A DNA stretch of 64,000 nt from Ignavibacteria bacterium (GTDB lineage Bacteria > Bacteroidota > Ignavibacteria > Tepidaquicellales > Tepidaquicellaceae): the NCBI GenBank assembly GCA_028714695.1, contig JAQTLX010000002.1, positions 124,001-188,000 of the forward strand, in the 5' to 3' direction. Positions within the stretch are counted from its first letter, which is position 1. Each line of letters begins with the position of its first letter. Made by a program: the position numbers and the translations under genes. Positions 38,002 through 48,010 of this stretch are shown here, in pieces. The notes beneath the pieces are model-generated. The model was not told the origin of the DNA. It did no database searches and was given only the letters and a program-made list of their open reading frames with translations.

Positions 38002-38835
38002 TTATTGATTTTTAATATTTAAAAAATATTGTGGGTTTATACTTTCTTCTTTATAGCGTATTTCATAATGAAGATGCGGACCTGTGGATCTGCCTGTAGA
38101 GCCGACGAAACCGATAAGGTCTCCCGCATTCACTTTATCGCCCTGTTTAACATTGAATTCAGACAGGTGACCGAAAACGGATTTCAGACCGTTACCGTGA
38201 TTTATGACTATGCATTTTCCGTATCCGCCGTCGTATTCCGCTTTTTCAATTGTTCCGCCGGCAGTGCATTTAACAGGGTCGCCTACATTTCCTTTTATAT
38301 CGAGTCCCTTATGAAATTCAGAACCTCTGCCGCTGAAGGGATTTGCTCTGTAACCGAAATAAGATTTGAACTCGCCTACATGGGGATAGCCGATAGGTAC
38401 ATTCTTTATAGTTTTGAGTATTGATTCCGTTTTACTCTGATAGTATTGGTATATTGACACATCCGTCATTCCGCCTGCATCTTCAGGTCCTCCCGAATTC
38501 TCGGATTTAAACATACCACGTTCGTTAAGATATTTGTTTATATCGTTGATGTTGTTTTCAATGTTATCGACTTTCTTTTTAATTTCAAGGCTGTCGAGGA
38601 GTTTAAGGTCGTTCTTCAAACCGTATATTTTCTGATTTAAAGAACCTATTTCATTTTTCGCGGAGGAAATCATAAAGAATAGAATGAGCGAAGTAACGAG
38701 TATGGCGGAAAGCGCGGACAGAGAAATTACGGAGTATCTTCTGAACCGTTCCACATGTTTAGTTTTTACGGTATAGAATTTTGTATCACGGTCATCGTTA
38801 CTCACAATGAAAATGGTAGTGAAGCGTTCCCTCAT
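38002..38835 (-). CDS. M23-family peptidoglycan endopeptidase (LytM-type)
   Basis: A 277-residue protein from the ATG at 38835 (a TTG at 38856 is also open). A basic cytoplasmic N-terminus is followed by one membrane helix (about residues 37-56), then a coiled coil of about 60-110. The M23 domain has the zinc ligands HKGLD and HLHYE. It cuts peptide cross-links in the cell wall from the periplasmic side. With the adjacent bactofilin it probably forms a cell-shape module. Confidence 0.93.
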   Translation of the reverse strand: MRERFTTIFIVSNDDRDTKFYTVKTKHVERFRRYSVISLSALSAILVTSLILFFMISSAKNEIGSLNQKIYGLKNDLKLLDSLEIKKKVDNIENNINDINKYLNERGMFKSENSGGPEDAGGMTDVSIYQYYQSKTESILKTIKNVPIGYPHVGEFKSYFGYRANPFSGRGSEFHKGLDIKGNVGDPVKCTAGGTIEKAEYDGGYGKCIVINHGNGLKSVFGHLSEFNVKQGDKVNAGDLIGFVGSTGRSTGPHLHYEIRYKEESINPQYFLNIKNQ

Positions 38836-38982
38836 TGTTCCGATTTTGAATTGCAAATAATAAATATAAGAGTTTTATATATTTAAAGAAAAGAAAAAAG
38901 AAATTTTATTCATTGGATTTTGTTTTTTTGTATGGAGTTTAATCTTTATTCGGATTTATTTACTTTAAATATTTTGTATATA

Positions 38983-40098
38983 ATGGTAATTAACACATCT
39001 CAGGACGAAAAAATATGGACTCAGGAGTGGGATAAACTGAGCACGGAATCGGAGATTCGGATATGGGATTTCTTCGGATTAAGGCAATGGATAACAAAAT
39101 TCACTCCAAGATACGGCAAGACAATTGAGGCAGGATGCGGATTAGGCAGATATGTTTTTTATTTGTCAAAAATGGGAATTGATATTGAAGGTGTGGATTT
39201 TTCCGAATCGGTTATAGAGAGGCTCAATCAATGGAAATCGGTTAACGGATACGATTGTAAATTTCACAAAGGCAACATACTAAATCTCGACTATTCAGAT
39301 AATTCTATAAGCGGATATATTTCTCTCGGGGTTGTGGAGCATTTCATAGACGGACCGCAGGAAGCACTTGCCGAGGCGTACCGTGTTTTACGTCCTGGAG
39401 GCGTCGCGATAATATCGACTCCGAATATTTCTTTTTATATTTTTACGCAAAAAATCCGAGAAAAGTTTAAGAACATAATTAAGAAGATTATTCGTCACAA
39501 AGGACCTAAAGAATTGTTTCATCAATACTGGTACCGTCCAAAAAAACTAAGCCGTTTTATGCGTGAAGCGGGATTCGATGTAAGAGTCGGAAGAGGAGCG
39601 GACATTCAATTTGTGTTTTGCGAAATGGGTAATTACACGGATAAATATTTAAAGAAGGGAACATTCGGATACCGGTTTTCAAATAAATTCGAAAATACAC
39701 CAATAGCATCTATCGGCGCTCAGTCAATAACCATATCGATTAAACGCGCTCCTTTGATGCATTGTTTTTTGTGCGGTGAACTGAATGCAGGCGAATCATC
39801 GCTTGAAAACTACTCCATTCCGGTCTGTGATAATTGCAGTAATAACAAAGTATCCGCTTTTTATTTAAAACATAAAAAAACAAAATACGGTAAAGAATAC
39901 ATCATAAATCCCGAACTTAATGCAAATTCAAAACGGGTATGCGAATTTTGTAATTCGGAATATCTGACTGACAGGATATTTGAGGATTTCGGATTCTCAA
40001 AAAATGTATGCAGTGATTGTCTTAAAAAACCTGAAGTTAACATTGAACTTTGCATTGAGCATATAAAACCAATTTGGAGAGAACGGCCTCCGATTTGA
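38983..40098 (+). CDS. SAM-dependent methyltransferase with C-terminal cysteine clusters
   Basis: A 371-residue protein from the ATG at 38983 (upstream TTG/ATG choices exist). The class I SAM fold shows EAGCGLGRYVFYLSKMG, GVDFSESVIERL and LGVVEHFIDGPQEALAEAYRVLRPGG. The last about 110 residues carry two zinc-ribbon-like sets, CFLCGE...CDNC and CEFC...CSDC. The substrate is unknown. It could modify a glycolipid, a quinone or a protein, the ribbons hinting at macromolecule binding. It is divergent from the M23 gene. Confidence 0.85.
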   Translation: MVINTSQDEKIWTQEWDKLSTESEIRIWDFFGLRQWITKFTPRYGKTIEAGCGLGRYVFYLSKMGIDIEGVDFSESVIERLNQWKSVNGYDCKFHKGNILNLDYSDNSISGYISLGVVEHFIDGPQEALAEAYRVLRPGGVAIISTPNISFYIFTQKIREKFKNIIKKIIRHKGPKELFHQYWYRPKKLSRFMREAGFDVRVGRGADIQFVFCEMGNYTDKYLKKGTFGYRFSNKFENTPIASIGAQSITISIKRAPLMHCFLCGELNAGESSLENYSIPVCDNCSNNKVSAFYLKHKKTKYGKEYIINPELNANSKRVCEFCNSEYLTDRIFEDFGFSKNVCSDCLKKPEVNIELCIEHIKPIWRERPPI

Positions 40099-40289
40099 TA
40101 TATATTTATTCTTTGAATGCTTAATTTATAATCCTTCACTAAAGCGGAAGTCGTTATTTCCGTCACAAAAATGCATACTGCATTATAATATTTTACATTT
40201 AAAAATTTCGCTGCAGTGTGAAATATTTGTAAAATTATGGAATTACTTTGTTGCGTTGTTTCGGGCTCCGATTTTAACTAATTTTAAAA

Positions 40290-41276
40290 GTGGAAAATAA
40301 TTATATCAGCATACGGAACCTTAAGAAAGTTTATACATCCGGTTCGGGCATATTTTCTGGGGGCAAGCATCAATTAAAGGCAATTGACGGTGTATCTCTC
40401 GAAATAAGAAAAGGAAAAACGCTTGGGCTTGTAGGCGAATCCGGGTGCGGTAAATCGACTATAGGAAGATGTCTTATAAGATTAACGGAACCTGACAGCG
40501 GTGAAGCAATATATCAGGGTATCGATATAATGAAAATAAAGAAGAGTGAATTCACGCCTTACAGGAAAAAATTCCAGATTATTTTTCAGGACCCGTATTC
40601 ATCGCTGAATCCGCGGATGACTGTAGGTGACATTTTAAAGGAAATAATAAAATTTCATAACCCGAACAAGAAAAAAGAAATAGAAGACAAATGTTACAAA
40701 CTGCTGGAAGTAACGGGGTTAAACAGGAACAGCATAAATAAATATCCGCATGAATTTTCAGGAGGGCAGAGGCAGAGAATTGCGATAGCAAGGGCGCTGG
40801 CGGTGGAACCTGAATTTATTGTCTGTGATGAACCTGTATCGGCGCTCGATGTATCGATACAATCACAGATAATAAATTTACTGAAGGACTTGCAAAAAGA
40901 GTTCGGGATTACATATCTTTTTATCTCTCATGATTTGTCCGTCGTAAAACATATTTCGGACGATATCGCGGTAATGTATCTCGGGAAAATCATGGAATTT
41001 TCGGAAAAGGAAAAATTATTTTCCGAACTTTACCATCCATATACAAAAAGTCTGCTTTCCAGCGTACCTAAGCCTGAACCGCGGAATAAAAGCCGGGCAG
41101 AAGCATTAAAGGGAGAAATACCATCGCCCTTGAACATACCTTCCGGATGTCCTTTCCACACACGCTGTCCGCAGGTTATCGATATATGTACGGAATTATT
41201 TCCGTCCAAACGTGGAAGCGATAATCATTACGCATATTGCCATTTGATAAACGATAAAACATCCGGGATTAAATGA
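40290..41276 (+). CDS. Peptide ABC transporter ATPase (OppF/DppF type)
   Basis: A 328-residue ABC ATPase with Walker A GESGCGKST at 49-57, signature FSGGQRQRIAIARAL, Walker B FIVCDEPVSALD and a C-terminal oligo_HPY segment (GCPFHTRCPQVIDICTE) typical of OppF/DppF. It powers peptide or nickel import through an OppBC channel. No permease, binding protein or OppD partner is present. The GTG start directly precedes MENNYISIRNL. It overlaps the TonB receptor by four bases (ATGA). Confidence 0.93.
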   Translation: MENNYISIRNLKKVYTSGSGIFSGGKHQLKAIDGVSLEIRKGKTLGLVGESGCGKSTIGRCLIRLTEPDSGEAIYQGIDIMKIKKSEFTPYRKKFQIIFQDPYSSLNPRMTVGDILKEIIKFHNPNKKKEIEDKCYKLLEVTGLNRNSINKYPHEFSGGQRQRIAIARALAVEPEFIVCDEPVSALDVSIQSQIINLLKDLQKEFGITYLFISHDLSVVKHISDDIAVMYLGKIMEFSEKEKLFSELYHPYTKSLLSSVPKPEPRNKSRAEALKGEIPSPLNIPSGCPFHTRCPQVIDICTELFPSKRGSDNHYAYCHLINDKTSGIK

Positions 41277-43822
41277 TAAAAATAGTTTTTTTAATTTGCA
41301 TACTGATTACGAATTCCTTTCTGACAGGTATTGTAACACCCCTGACCGATACTTCAAAATCAATTATCAAAGGGATTGCAGTAAATCAGAAGGACAAGAA
41401 ATTAGGCGGTGTAGCGGTGACAGTAATTAATAAGTCATCACTCGATATATTCCGGGACAAAACAAATTCCGGCGGCGAGTACTCGATAGAGGTTCCGCAC
41501 GGAAATTATAAACTCACTGCAGTTGCAGACGGTTATATGCATTTCGAAGAAGATAACATAGTAATATTAAAAAATGAAACTGTAAATATCACGCTGACCG
41601 AAAAACTTTTTTCAACGGATGAAATTGAAGTAATCGGAAATCAGAAACAGAATCAAAATGATTTAAGAACGAGTTGGTTTAATCTTCCGCCGCTTAGCAT
41701 AAAAGTTCTTCCGGGCGGGCTTGAGGACGTAATGCGTTCACTGAAATCGCTGCCGGGTGTGACGTCTCCGAATGATTTCACTTCGCAGTTAATCGTGAGG
41801 GGTTCGGGACCCGACCAGAATCTTATAATAATGGATGAAGTCGAGATATTCAATCCTTACAGGCTTTACGGGCTAGTGAGCATGTTCAATCCCGAAACAC
41901 TAAGCGATATAAATTTAATCACGGGAGGTTTTCCGGCAAAATACGGAGACAGGCTTTCCGCCGTACTTGACGTAACTAACAGGGAAGGTACGACGGATAA
42001 ATCTTTAAGCATGATTACGAACATAAATATTGCAAGTGCTAATATTATATTTCACGGAAAGAATCCGCTGAGCATTCCTGGCTCTTGGATTGTGTCGACA
42101 AGGCGCACGTATTATGATTTGATACTGGGACCATTCGCAAAAAAATCGGGATTGATAACGGATGATTCTTCTTTTCCTTCGTTTGAGGACCTTCAGATAA
42201 AACTTGCTTTCGGTCCGTTCGGGAAAAGTAAGTTTGTTGTTAACGGAATATTCTCCAGAGACGGCGTAGATATAATTCCGGGAAATGACAGGACTAATCC
42301 CGACAGCGTTAATGTGGTTGATGTAACAACGAACAATGTCGTTTCGGTCGGCTGGCATTACATTCCGGGTCCGGATTTCGTTTCGAAAACTACTTTTTCA
42401 TGGTACAGAAACAGCGGCGACAATAATTTCGACGGCGATATTATTGATCCTCTGATTGATAAAGAAAATATTACGCCGGGTATGAGGGACAGTTTGAAAG
42501 CGATAGGAGCATTGCTGGGATTCAATTTCAAATCGAAATATGCTTTCAGGAAATTCTCTCTCGGCAACAGGTCGGTACTTAATTCTGGAAAAAACAAATT
42601 CGAGTTCGGCGGTACGTTTGATATAATCAGAAACGATTTGACGTACGCTCTTGACCTTGACGAGAGATTCAAAGCATTTTTGCGTTCACTACCGAATGCA
42701 TCCGCATTGCTCGAGGATTTTAATATTCAGGGTGAAGATAATTACCGGGGAAGCGCGTACGGGCTTGCCCGTTTTGAAATCGGGCAGAGATTTTTCTATC
42801 AGCCTTCTCTGAGAGTGGATTATTATTCTCTTCTCGGCAAAGCGTATTTTTCTCCGAGGTTCAACATCGGTTATGCATTCGATCCGATTACAACTTTGCG
42901 AGGTTCGATAGGTTTATATTTTCAATCGCCCGGATACGAGAAATTAGTTGACAACATGACTTTTTACGACCTGACAAGTCCGCAGGTAACTGACCTTAAA
43001 GCGGAGCGCTCGATACACTTTGTGCTTGGAATAGACAGGTGGCTTGATAATTTCTGGCTTCTTAAAGTTGAGGGATACTATAAAAGATTTGACAATCTGA
43101 TTGTTCAGCAGAAACTTACGGGATACAGATACCAGTTTACATTAATCGACCCGAACAATACCGATCCGAATTACATGAAGAACCCTTCAAACTGGGTTCG
43201 TTCTGCGGATAAACTTCCTTTTGATTCGCTGACGGCAATACCTGTAAACAAAGGAACGGGGGATTCATACGGTTTTGAAATAAGTCTTGAAAAAAAATAT
43301 ACCGGTCCGAAAACAAAACTTTACGGATGGATAAATTATTCATACTCGCATTCGACGCGTGAGCGTTACGGTGTGGAATCATTATTCAGATTTGACCAAA
43401 CACACAATATTAATATAGTACTCAATTACAGAATTAATTACTGGCTCGAATTAGGCGCGAGATGGAATTATTCAACGAACTTTCCTTTTACTCCGCCTGT
43501 CGGAATAGTGCCGAGATCTGCGAATGATTCGCTTGTAATAAATCCGTTTACGAATCAGGTAATTTTTAATCTTGATTACGGAAATGACAATAACAGGTAT
43601 TCCGATAGAAGACCTGCGTATCACAGACTGGACGTAAGATTATCGGCGTATACAAAATTCTGGGGAGCGGACTGGTCATTTTATCTTGACGTAATAAATG
43701 TTTATAACAGAAAGAATGTGCTTGGTTACAGTTATTCGATTGCATCCGATTTATCAATTAAGCAAAAAGTAACCGGTATGATACCAATACTTCCGACACT
43801 TGGAATCAGCGCAAGATTTTAA
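41273..43822 (+). CDS. TonB-dependent outer-membrane receptor
   Basis: An 849-residue protein with a signal peptide and an N-terminal carboxypeptidase-regulatory-like domain (KGIAVNQKDKKLGGVAVTVI, about 32-115). The plug domain includes LPGVTSPNDFTSQLIVRGSG and the 22-strand barrel ends GISARF. It imports a substrate across the outer membrane using TonB energy. Coupling to the OppF-like ATPase suggests a joint uptake role, possibly for peptides, but the ligand is unknown. Confidence 0.9.
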   Translation: MIKIVFLICILITNSFLTGIVTPLTDTSKSIIKGIAVNQKDKKLGGVAVTVINKSSLDIFRDKTNSGGEYSIEVPHGNYKLTAVADGYMHFEEDNIVILKNETVNITLTEKLFSTDEIEVIGNQKQNQNDLRTSWFNLPPLSIKVLPGGLEDVMRSLKSLPGVTSPNDFTSQLIVRGSGPDQNLIIMDEVEIFNPYRLYGLVSMFNPETLSDINLITGGFPAKYGDRLSAVLDVTNREGTTDKSLSMITNINIASANIIFHGKNPLSIPGSWIVSTRRTYYDLILGPFAKKSGLITDDSSFPSFEDLQIKLAFGPFGKSKFVVNGIFSRDGVDIIPGNDRTNPDSVNVVDVTTNNVVSVGWHYIPGPDFVSKTTFSWYRNSGDNNFDGDIIDPLIDKENITPGMRDSLKAIGALLGFNFKSKYAFRKFSLGNRSVLNSGKNKFEFGGTFDIIRNDLTYALDLDERFKAFLRSLPNASALLEDFNIQGEDNYRGSAYGLARFEIGQRFFYQPSLRVDYYSLLGKAYFSPRFNIGYAFDPITTLRGSIGLYFQSPGYEKLVDNMTFYDLTSPQVTDLKAERSIHFVLGIDRWLDNFWLLKVEGYYKRFDNLIVQQKLTGYRYQFTLIDPNNTDPNYMKNPSNWVRSADKLPFDSLTAIPVNKGTGDSYGFEISLEKKYTGPKTKLYGWINYSYSHSTRERYGVESLFRFDQTHNINIVLNYRINYWLELGARWNYSTNFPFTPPVGIVPRSANDSLVINPFTNQVIFNLDYGNDNNRYSDRRPAYHRLDVRLSAYTKFWGADWSFYLDVINVYNRKNVLGYSYSIASDLSIKQKVTGMIPILPTLGISARF

Positions 43823-43920
43823 ATACGGCATATTTCACCATATTTTAAGCAATTCCGCATAAAAATTTATAAAAATTGTCGTTTTTTACATATTTTCTTT
43901 AATTTTCTTTGGAATTTTCG

Positions 43921-43928
43921 TATTTTTG
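43921..43928 (+). promoter_or_regulatory. Bacteroidota-type -7 element (TAnnTTTG) upstream of purN
   Basis: TATTTTTG fits the TAnnTTTG -7 consensus of Bacteroidota sigma factors, 17 bases before the purN start. No clear -33 TTG partner is seen. Confidence 0.3.
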
Positions 43929-43945
43929 TATAATAACAATTTATA

Positions 43946-44542
43946 TTGAATATTTGCGTTTTTGCATCAGGCGGAGGATCAAACTTCAGGGCGATACTTG
44001 AATCCGGAAGAAACGGTTTTCTATATTCTCGAATAAGATTATTAATTACAAACAATTCCGAATGTGGTGCCGTGGAAATTGCGAAAGAATATGGAGTCGA
44101 TGTTTTTCATATCAGCAGGAAAGTATATCCCGGACTCAATGATGCAGAATACGGACGGGTGTTTGTCGATAAACTGAATGAATACAAAATTGATTTGATA
44201 GTACTTGCGGGATATATGAAAAAGATTGAACCTGCCGTTATTAAATCTTTCACAAACAGAATCATTAATATTCATCCGGCTCTACTGCCGTCATTCGGAG
44301 GCAAAGGAATGTACGGAATAAATGTTCATAAAGCCGTAATTGATGCGCGTGTGCGGGTTTCAGGTTTGACGATACACATGGTGAATGAAGAATACGACAG
44401 CGGCAGAATACTTTTTCAGAAAAGTGTTGAGGTTAATGAGACTGATAATGAATATACACTGCAGAAAAAAATTCTTGCTCTTGAACATAAGTATTATTCT
44501 TATGTCATTAAAAAAATCGAAGAAGGGGAGATAGGCATTTAA
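43946..44542 (+). CDS. purN: Phosphoribosylglycinamide formyltransferase
   Basis: A 198-residue enzyme that transfers a formyl group from 10-formyl-THF to GAR in purine synthesis. The start MNICVFASGGGSNFRAI carries the GSN phosphate-binding loop. VLAGYMKKI and NIHPALLPSF (catalytic Asn and His) and the later VNEEYDSGRIL region are intact. The TTG start is chosen because it sits exactly at the family's N-terminus. It overlaps purH by one base. Confidence 0.94.
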   Translation: MNICVFASGGGSNFRAILESGRNGFLYSRIRLLITNNSECGAVEIAKEYGVDVFHISRKVYPGLNDAEYGRVFVDKLNEYKIDLIVLAGYMKKIEPAVIKSFTNRIINIHPALLPSFGGKGMYGINVHKAVIDARVRVSGLTIHMVNEEYDSGRILFQKSVEVNETDNEYTLQKKILALEHKYYSYVIKKIEEGEIGI

Positions 44543-46038
44543 TGAAAAAGAGAACAGCGCTAATCAGCGTATATTACAAGGAAGGTCTCGCTGAGTTTGC
44601 TTCCGAACTTGTAAAAAGGAATTTTGAGATTCTGTCGACCGGAGGAACATACAGATTCCTGAAAGAAAAAAGCATTCCCGTTACGAGCGTTGAAAGTGTT
44701 ACTTCATTCCCGGAAGTTCTGGACGGGAGGGTGAAGACGCTGCATCCGGCAGTCTTTTCGGGAATACTAGCGCAGAAGGATAATCCCGAGCATATGAAAC
44801 AGATAAGTGAACACGGATTAAAACTGATAGATCTTGTTGTTGTCACACTTTATCCTTTTGCGGAAACAATCAGCAAACCGGACGTTAAGCATGAAGACGC
44901 GGTCGAGCAGATAGATATTGGCGGTGTAAGTTTAATACGCGCCGCGGCAAAAAATTATTCCTCTGTCTGTGTTCTTGTAAAACAAAAACAATACTCCGGA
45001 TATCTGAAAGAATTTGACAGGAATGAAGGTGAATTCGGTGATGAGTATAAAATAAAACTTGCGCGGGATGCTTTTGAACTGATTGAAGAATACGACAGGG
45101 ACATTAAAAATTATTTCTTTAAAGTCAGCGGAAATGAGAGCGGTTTGAGATACGGTGAAAACCCGCATCAGAAGGCGCATTTTGAAAAGACTAACTTTGA
45201 TGAACTTTTTGAAATACTTCACGGAAAGGAATTATCGTACAATAATCTTCTTGATGTAGATGCGGCGCATTCGCTGATAAATGAATTTGAGAATGAAAAT
45301 CCGACTGCTGCCATAATCAAACACGGTAATCCAAGCGGTGTTGCAACGAGAGAAAATTTGCTTGAAGCATACAGGAAAGCATTTGAAACAGATACGGTAT
45401 CGCCTTACGGTGGAATAGTGATATTCAATCGCGTGCTTGACATGAAAACAGCGCTGGAAGCGGATAAAATATTTACCGAAATTCTTCTTGCGCCGGGATT
45501 TGAAGAAGGAGTGCTTGAACTGCTCATGAAGAAAAAGAACAGAAGGCTTATAAGATTTAATTTCGGAAGGTCGGAATCGGAAACAAGAACCGTGACAGGC
45601 GGATTTCTGCATCAGGAAAGGGATTGCCTGGTGCTGAAACGCGAAGAGTTGAATTATGTGACTGAAAAAAAACCAACTGAAGAGCAGTTGAAAGATATTG
45701 AATTCGCGTATAAGATAGTGAAGTATACTAAATCCAATGCAGTTGTGTTCATAAAGAACCTTCAGACTCTCGGAATCGGCGGAGGGCAGCCTTCGCGTGT
45801 TGATTCAACGAAACTTGCAGTGTGGAAAGCAAAACAATTTAATCTCGATTTGAAAGATTCAGTTGCTGCATCGGATGCATACTTCCCGTTTGCCGATGGT
45901 TTGATTGAAACGGCAAATGCCGGCGCCACGTGTGTAGTGCAGCCCGGCGGTTCAGTTCGCGATGATGAAGTTATAAAGGCGGCAGAGGAAAGACATATGT
46001 GTATGGTATTTACGGGGTACAGACATTTCAGACACTAA
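44542..46038 (+). CDS. purH: Bifunctional AICAR transformylase/IMP cyclohydrolase
   Basis: A 498-residue enzyme for the last two steps of IMP synthesis. The N-terminal cyclohydrolase (MGS-like) domain has ISVYYKEGLAEFASELV, STGGTYRFL and DGRVKTLHP. The C-terminal transformylase has KHGNPSGVA, GGQPSRVDS and SDAYFPFADG. The ATG overlaps the purN stop (TAATG), so the two are translationally coupled. Confidence 0.96.
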   Translation: MKKRTALISVYYKEGLAEFASELVKRNFEILSTGGTYRFLKEKSIPVTSVESVTSFPEVLDGRVKTLHPAVFSGILAQKDNPEHMKQISEHGLKLIDLVVVTLYPFAETISKPDVKHEDAVEQIDIGGVSLIRAAAKNYSSVCVLVKQKQYSGYLKEFDRNEGEFGDEYKIKLARDAFELIEEYDRDIKNYFFKVSGNESGLRYGENPHQKAHFEKTNFDELFEILHGKELSYNNLLDVDAAHSLINEFENENPTAAIIKHGNPSGVATRENLLEAYRKAFETDTVSPYGGIVIFNRVLDMKTALEADKIFTEILLAPGFEEGVLELLMKKKNRRLIRFNFGRSESETRTVTGGFLHQERDCLVLKREELNYVTEKKPTEEQLKDIEFAYKIVKYTKSNAVVFIKNLQTLGIGGGQPSRVDSTKLAVWKAKQFNLDLKDSVAASDAYFPFADGLIETANAGATCVVQPGGSVRDDEVIKAAEERHMCMVFTGYRHFRH

Positions 46039-46058
46039 TCAGTTTTTCATTTGACGTA

Positions 46059-46066
46059 TATTTTTG
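46059..46066 (+). promoter_or_regulatory. Possible -7 element (TAnnTTTG) ahead of mreB
   Basis: TATTTTTG, the same octamer as upstream of purN, lies 63 bases before the mreB start. No strong -33 partner is visible. Confidence 0.25.
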
Positions 46067-46128
46067 TTATATTTACCGTTTAATTCGTAAAATTTATTAA
46101 TTTTTTATAATAATAAGAGGTACAAGAT

Positions 46129-47145
46129 ATGCCGTTTTTTGGAATGTTTTCGAATGATATAGCAATAGATCTGGGGACTGCTAATACTCTGATTTATATG
46201 AAAGGGAAAGGTATTGTCCTTAATGAACCTTCAATCGTCACATATGATGTTACTACGAGAAAGATAGTCGCGATTGGTGAAGAATCGAAAAAGATGATGG
46301 GGAGGGTTCATAAAGAACTGAATACAATACGTCCTATGCGCGATGGAGTAATTGCCGATTTTGAATTCGCTGAAGGGATGTTAAAAGAGTTTATAAAGAA
46401 AATTACTTCGGGATTCATGCCTGCGAAGAGAATCGTTATCTGCGTACCAAGCGGAATAACAGAAGTTGAAAAGCGCGCGGTGCGTGACACTGCGGAAAAA
46501 GCAGGCGCGAAGGAAGTATTCCTGATTTCCGAACCTATGGCTGCGGCAATCGGCATAGGGCTTGACGTTACGGCTCCTTATGGAAATATGATTATTGATA
46601 TCGGCGGAGGAACAACAGAGATTGCGGTTATTGCATTATCCGGAATTACGAACGGAGTTTCTATTAGAGTTGCAGGAGATGAACTTACAGAATCCATTAT
46701 CAGATTTTTCAGAGCAAATCAGAATATGCTTATCGGCGAAACCACGGCAGAAAATATTAAATGCCAGGTTGGCTCGGTGATGCCGCTTGAAGAAGAAATC
46801 ATAATAGAAGTAAAAGGAAGAGATCTTGTTGCGGGAGTTCCCAAACTTACGGAAGTAAGTTCTATCGAAATACGCGAGGCACTTAACGCGCCTGTTCAGC
46901 AAATGATTGATGCCGTGAAAGTGGCGCTTGAGAAAACAGCGCCGGAATTATCTTCGGATATTCTTGACAGGGGAATTTTCCTGACCGGCGGCGGAGCGCT
47001 TCTTCACGGGCTCGACGAAAGAATAAGGGTTGAAACAGGTGTTCCGGTTCATATTGCGGAAGAACCGTTAACAGCGGTTGCAAGAGGTACAGGTAAAGTT
47101 CTCGATGATTTAGGCAAATACAACAAAGTATTATTAAACAGATAA
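46129..47145 (+). CDS. mreB: Rod shape-determining protein MreB
   Basis: A 338-residue actin-like ATPase. It has phosphate-1 DLGTANTLIY near residue 16, connect-1, phosphate-2 IDIGGGTTEIAVI and the adenosine motif LTGGGALLHG. It forms membrane-bound filaments that guide lateral wall synthesis. The first gene of the mreB-mreC-mreD-mrdA-rodA operon, it implies a rod-shaped cell. Confidence 0.98.
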   Translation: MPFFGMFSNDIAIDLGTANTLIYMKGKGIVLNEPSIVTYDVTTRKIVAIGEESKKMMGRVHKELNTIRPMRDGVIADFEFAEGMLKEFIKKITSGFMPAKRIVICVPSGITEVEKRAVRDTAEKAGAKEVFLISEPMAAAIGIGLDVTAPYGNMIIDIGGGTTEIAVIALSGITNGVSIRVAGDELTESIIRFFRANQNMLIGETTAENIKCQVGSVMPLEEEIIIEVKGRDLVAGVPKLTEVSSIEIREALNAPVQQMIDAVKVALEKTAPELSSDILDRGIFLTGGGALLHGLDERIRVETGVPVHIAEEPLTAVARGTGKVLDDLGKYNKVLLNR

Positions 47146-47176
47146 CCCTCGGAATTCAAAGTATAAATATCTTTTT

Positions 47177-48010
47177 TTGAAAAGAATAGGTCAACTTATA
47201 TTAAACATTAAGGAGTATCTGATACTCACTGTCCTGATAATTTTCTCCCTGGCATTTTTGTTCTCAAACGACAATACGCAGATTAGGTTTCTGCGTGCAG
47301 CGGCAGTGGGGATGTTCGGGACCGTACAGAGCGGTCTTTCGTCTATTCCGAATGTTTTCGATTTGCAGCAGGAGAATAAAGTATTAAGAGAAACGAATAT
47401 CAAGTTATCCAACGAAGTATCAAATCTTAAAGAAGCGAAACTTGAAAATATCAGACTCACAAAACTTCTGAATTTCAAGGAAACATCGGGTCTTGGACTG
47501 GTCAGCGCAAATATAGTCAATAAATCGCTTATACAGACAAGAAACACCATAACATTAAATGTCGGAGAGAACGACAGTGTGTTTGTGAATATGTCTGTTA
47601 TTACTGACGCGGGGCTTGTCGGCAGGATTGTATCTACGAGCAAAAATTATTCCATAGCGCAGATTCTTTATAATAAAGACATGAGGATAACCGTAAAATC
47701 ACAGAGAAGCCGTATTGACGGAATAATGACGTTTGACGGAGTCTCGTCACTTTCGGTAATCAATATTCAAAAGAATGCAGATGTAAATGTCGGAGATGTT
47801 TTCATAACTTCGGAATACAGCAATATTTATCCCTCGGGAGTACCTGTCGGAATCGTAGTTGAGACCGGCAATCTCGATAATCTGTTTAAGAAAATAATTG
47901 TAATGCCGCTTATTGATTTCGCGTCGCTGGAAAACGTATTTGTTGTGAAGTATCTTCCGAACAAAGAACGATATGCACTTGAAAAAACTTTTCAATCAGG
48001 AAAGAAATGA
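47177..48010 (+). CDS. mreC: Rod shape-determining protein MreC
   Basis: A 277-residue protein with one membrane helix (about 14-30), a coiled coil of about 65-95 starting QQENKVLRETNIKLSNEV, then the periplasmic beta-barrel domain containing GLVGRIVS and IYPSGVPVGIV. It links MreB to the PBP2-RodA synthase. The TTG start fits the family's N-terminus. It overlaps mreD by four bases. Confidence 0.94.
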   Translation: MKRIGQLILNIKEYLILTVLIIFSLAFLFSNDNTQIRFLRAAAVGMFGTVQSGLSSIPNVFDLQQENKVLRETNIKLSNEVSNLKEAKLENIRLTKLLNFKETSGLGLVSANIVNKSLIQTRNTITLNVGENDSVFVNMSVITDAGLVGRIVSTSKNYSIAQILYNKDMRITVKSQRSRIDGIMTFDGVSSLSVINIQKNADVNVGDVFITSEYSNIYPSGVPVGIVVETGNLDNLFKKIIVMPLIDFASLENVFVVKYLPNKERYALEKTFQSGKK

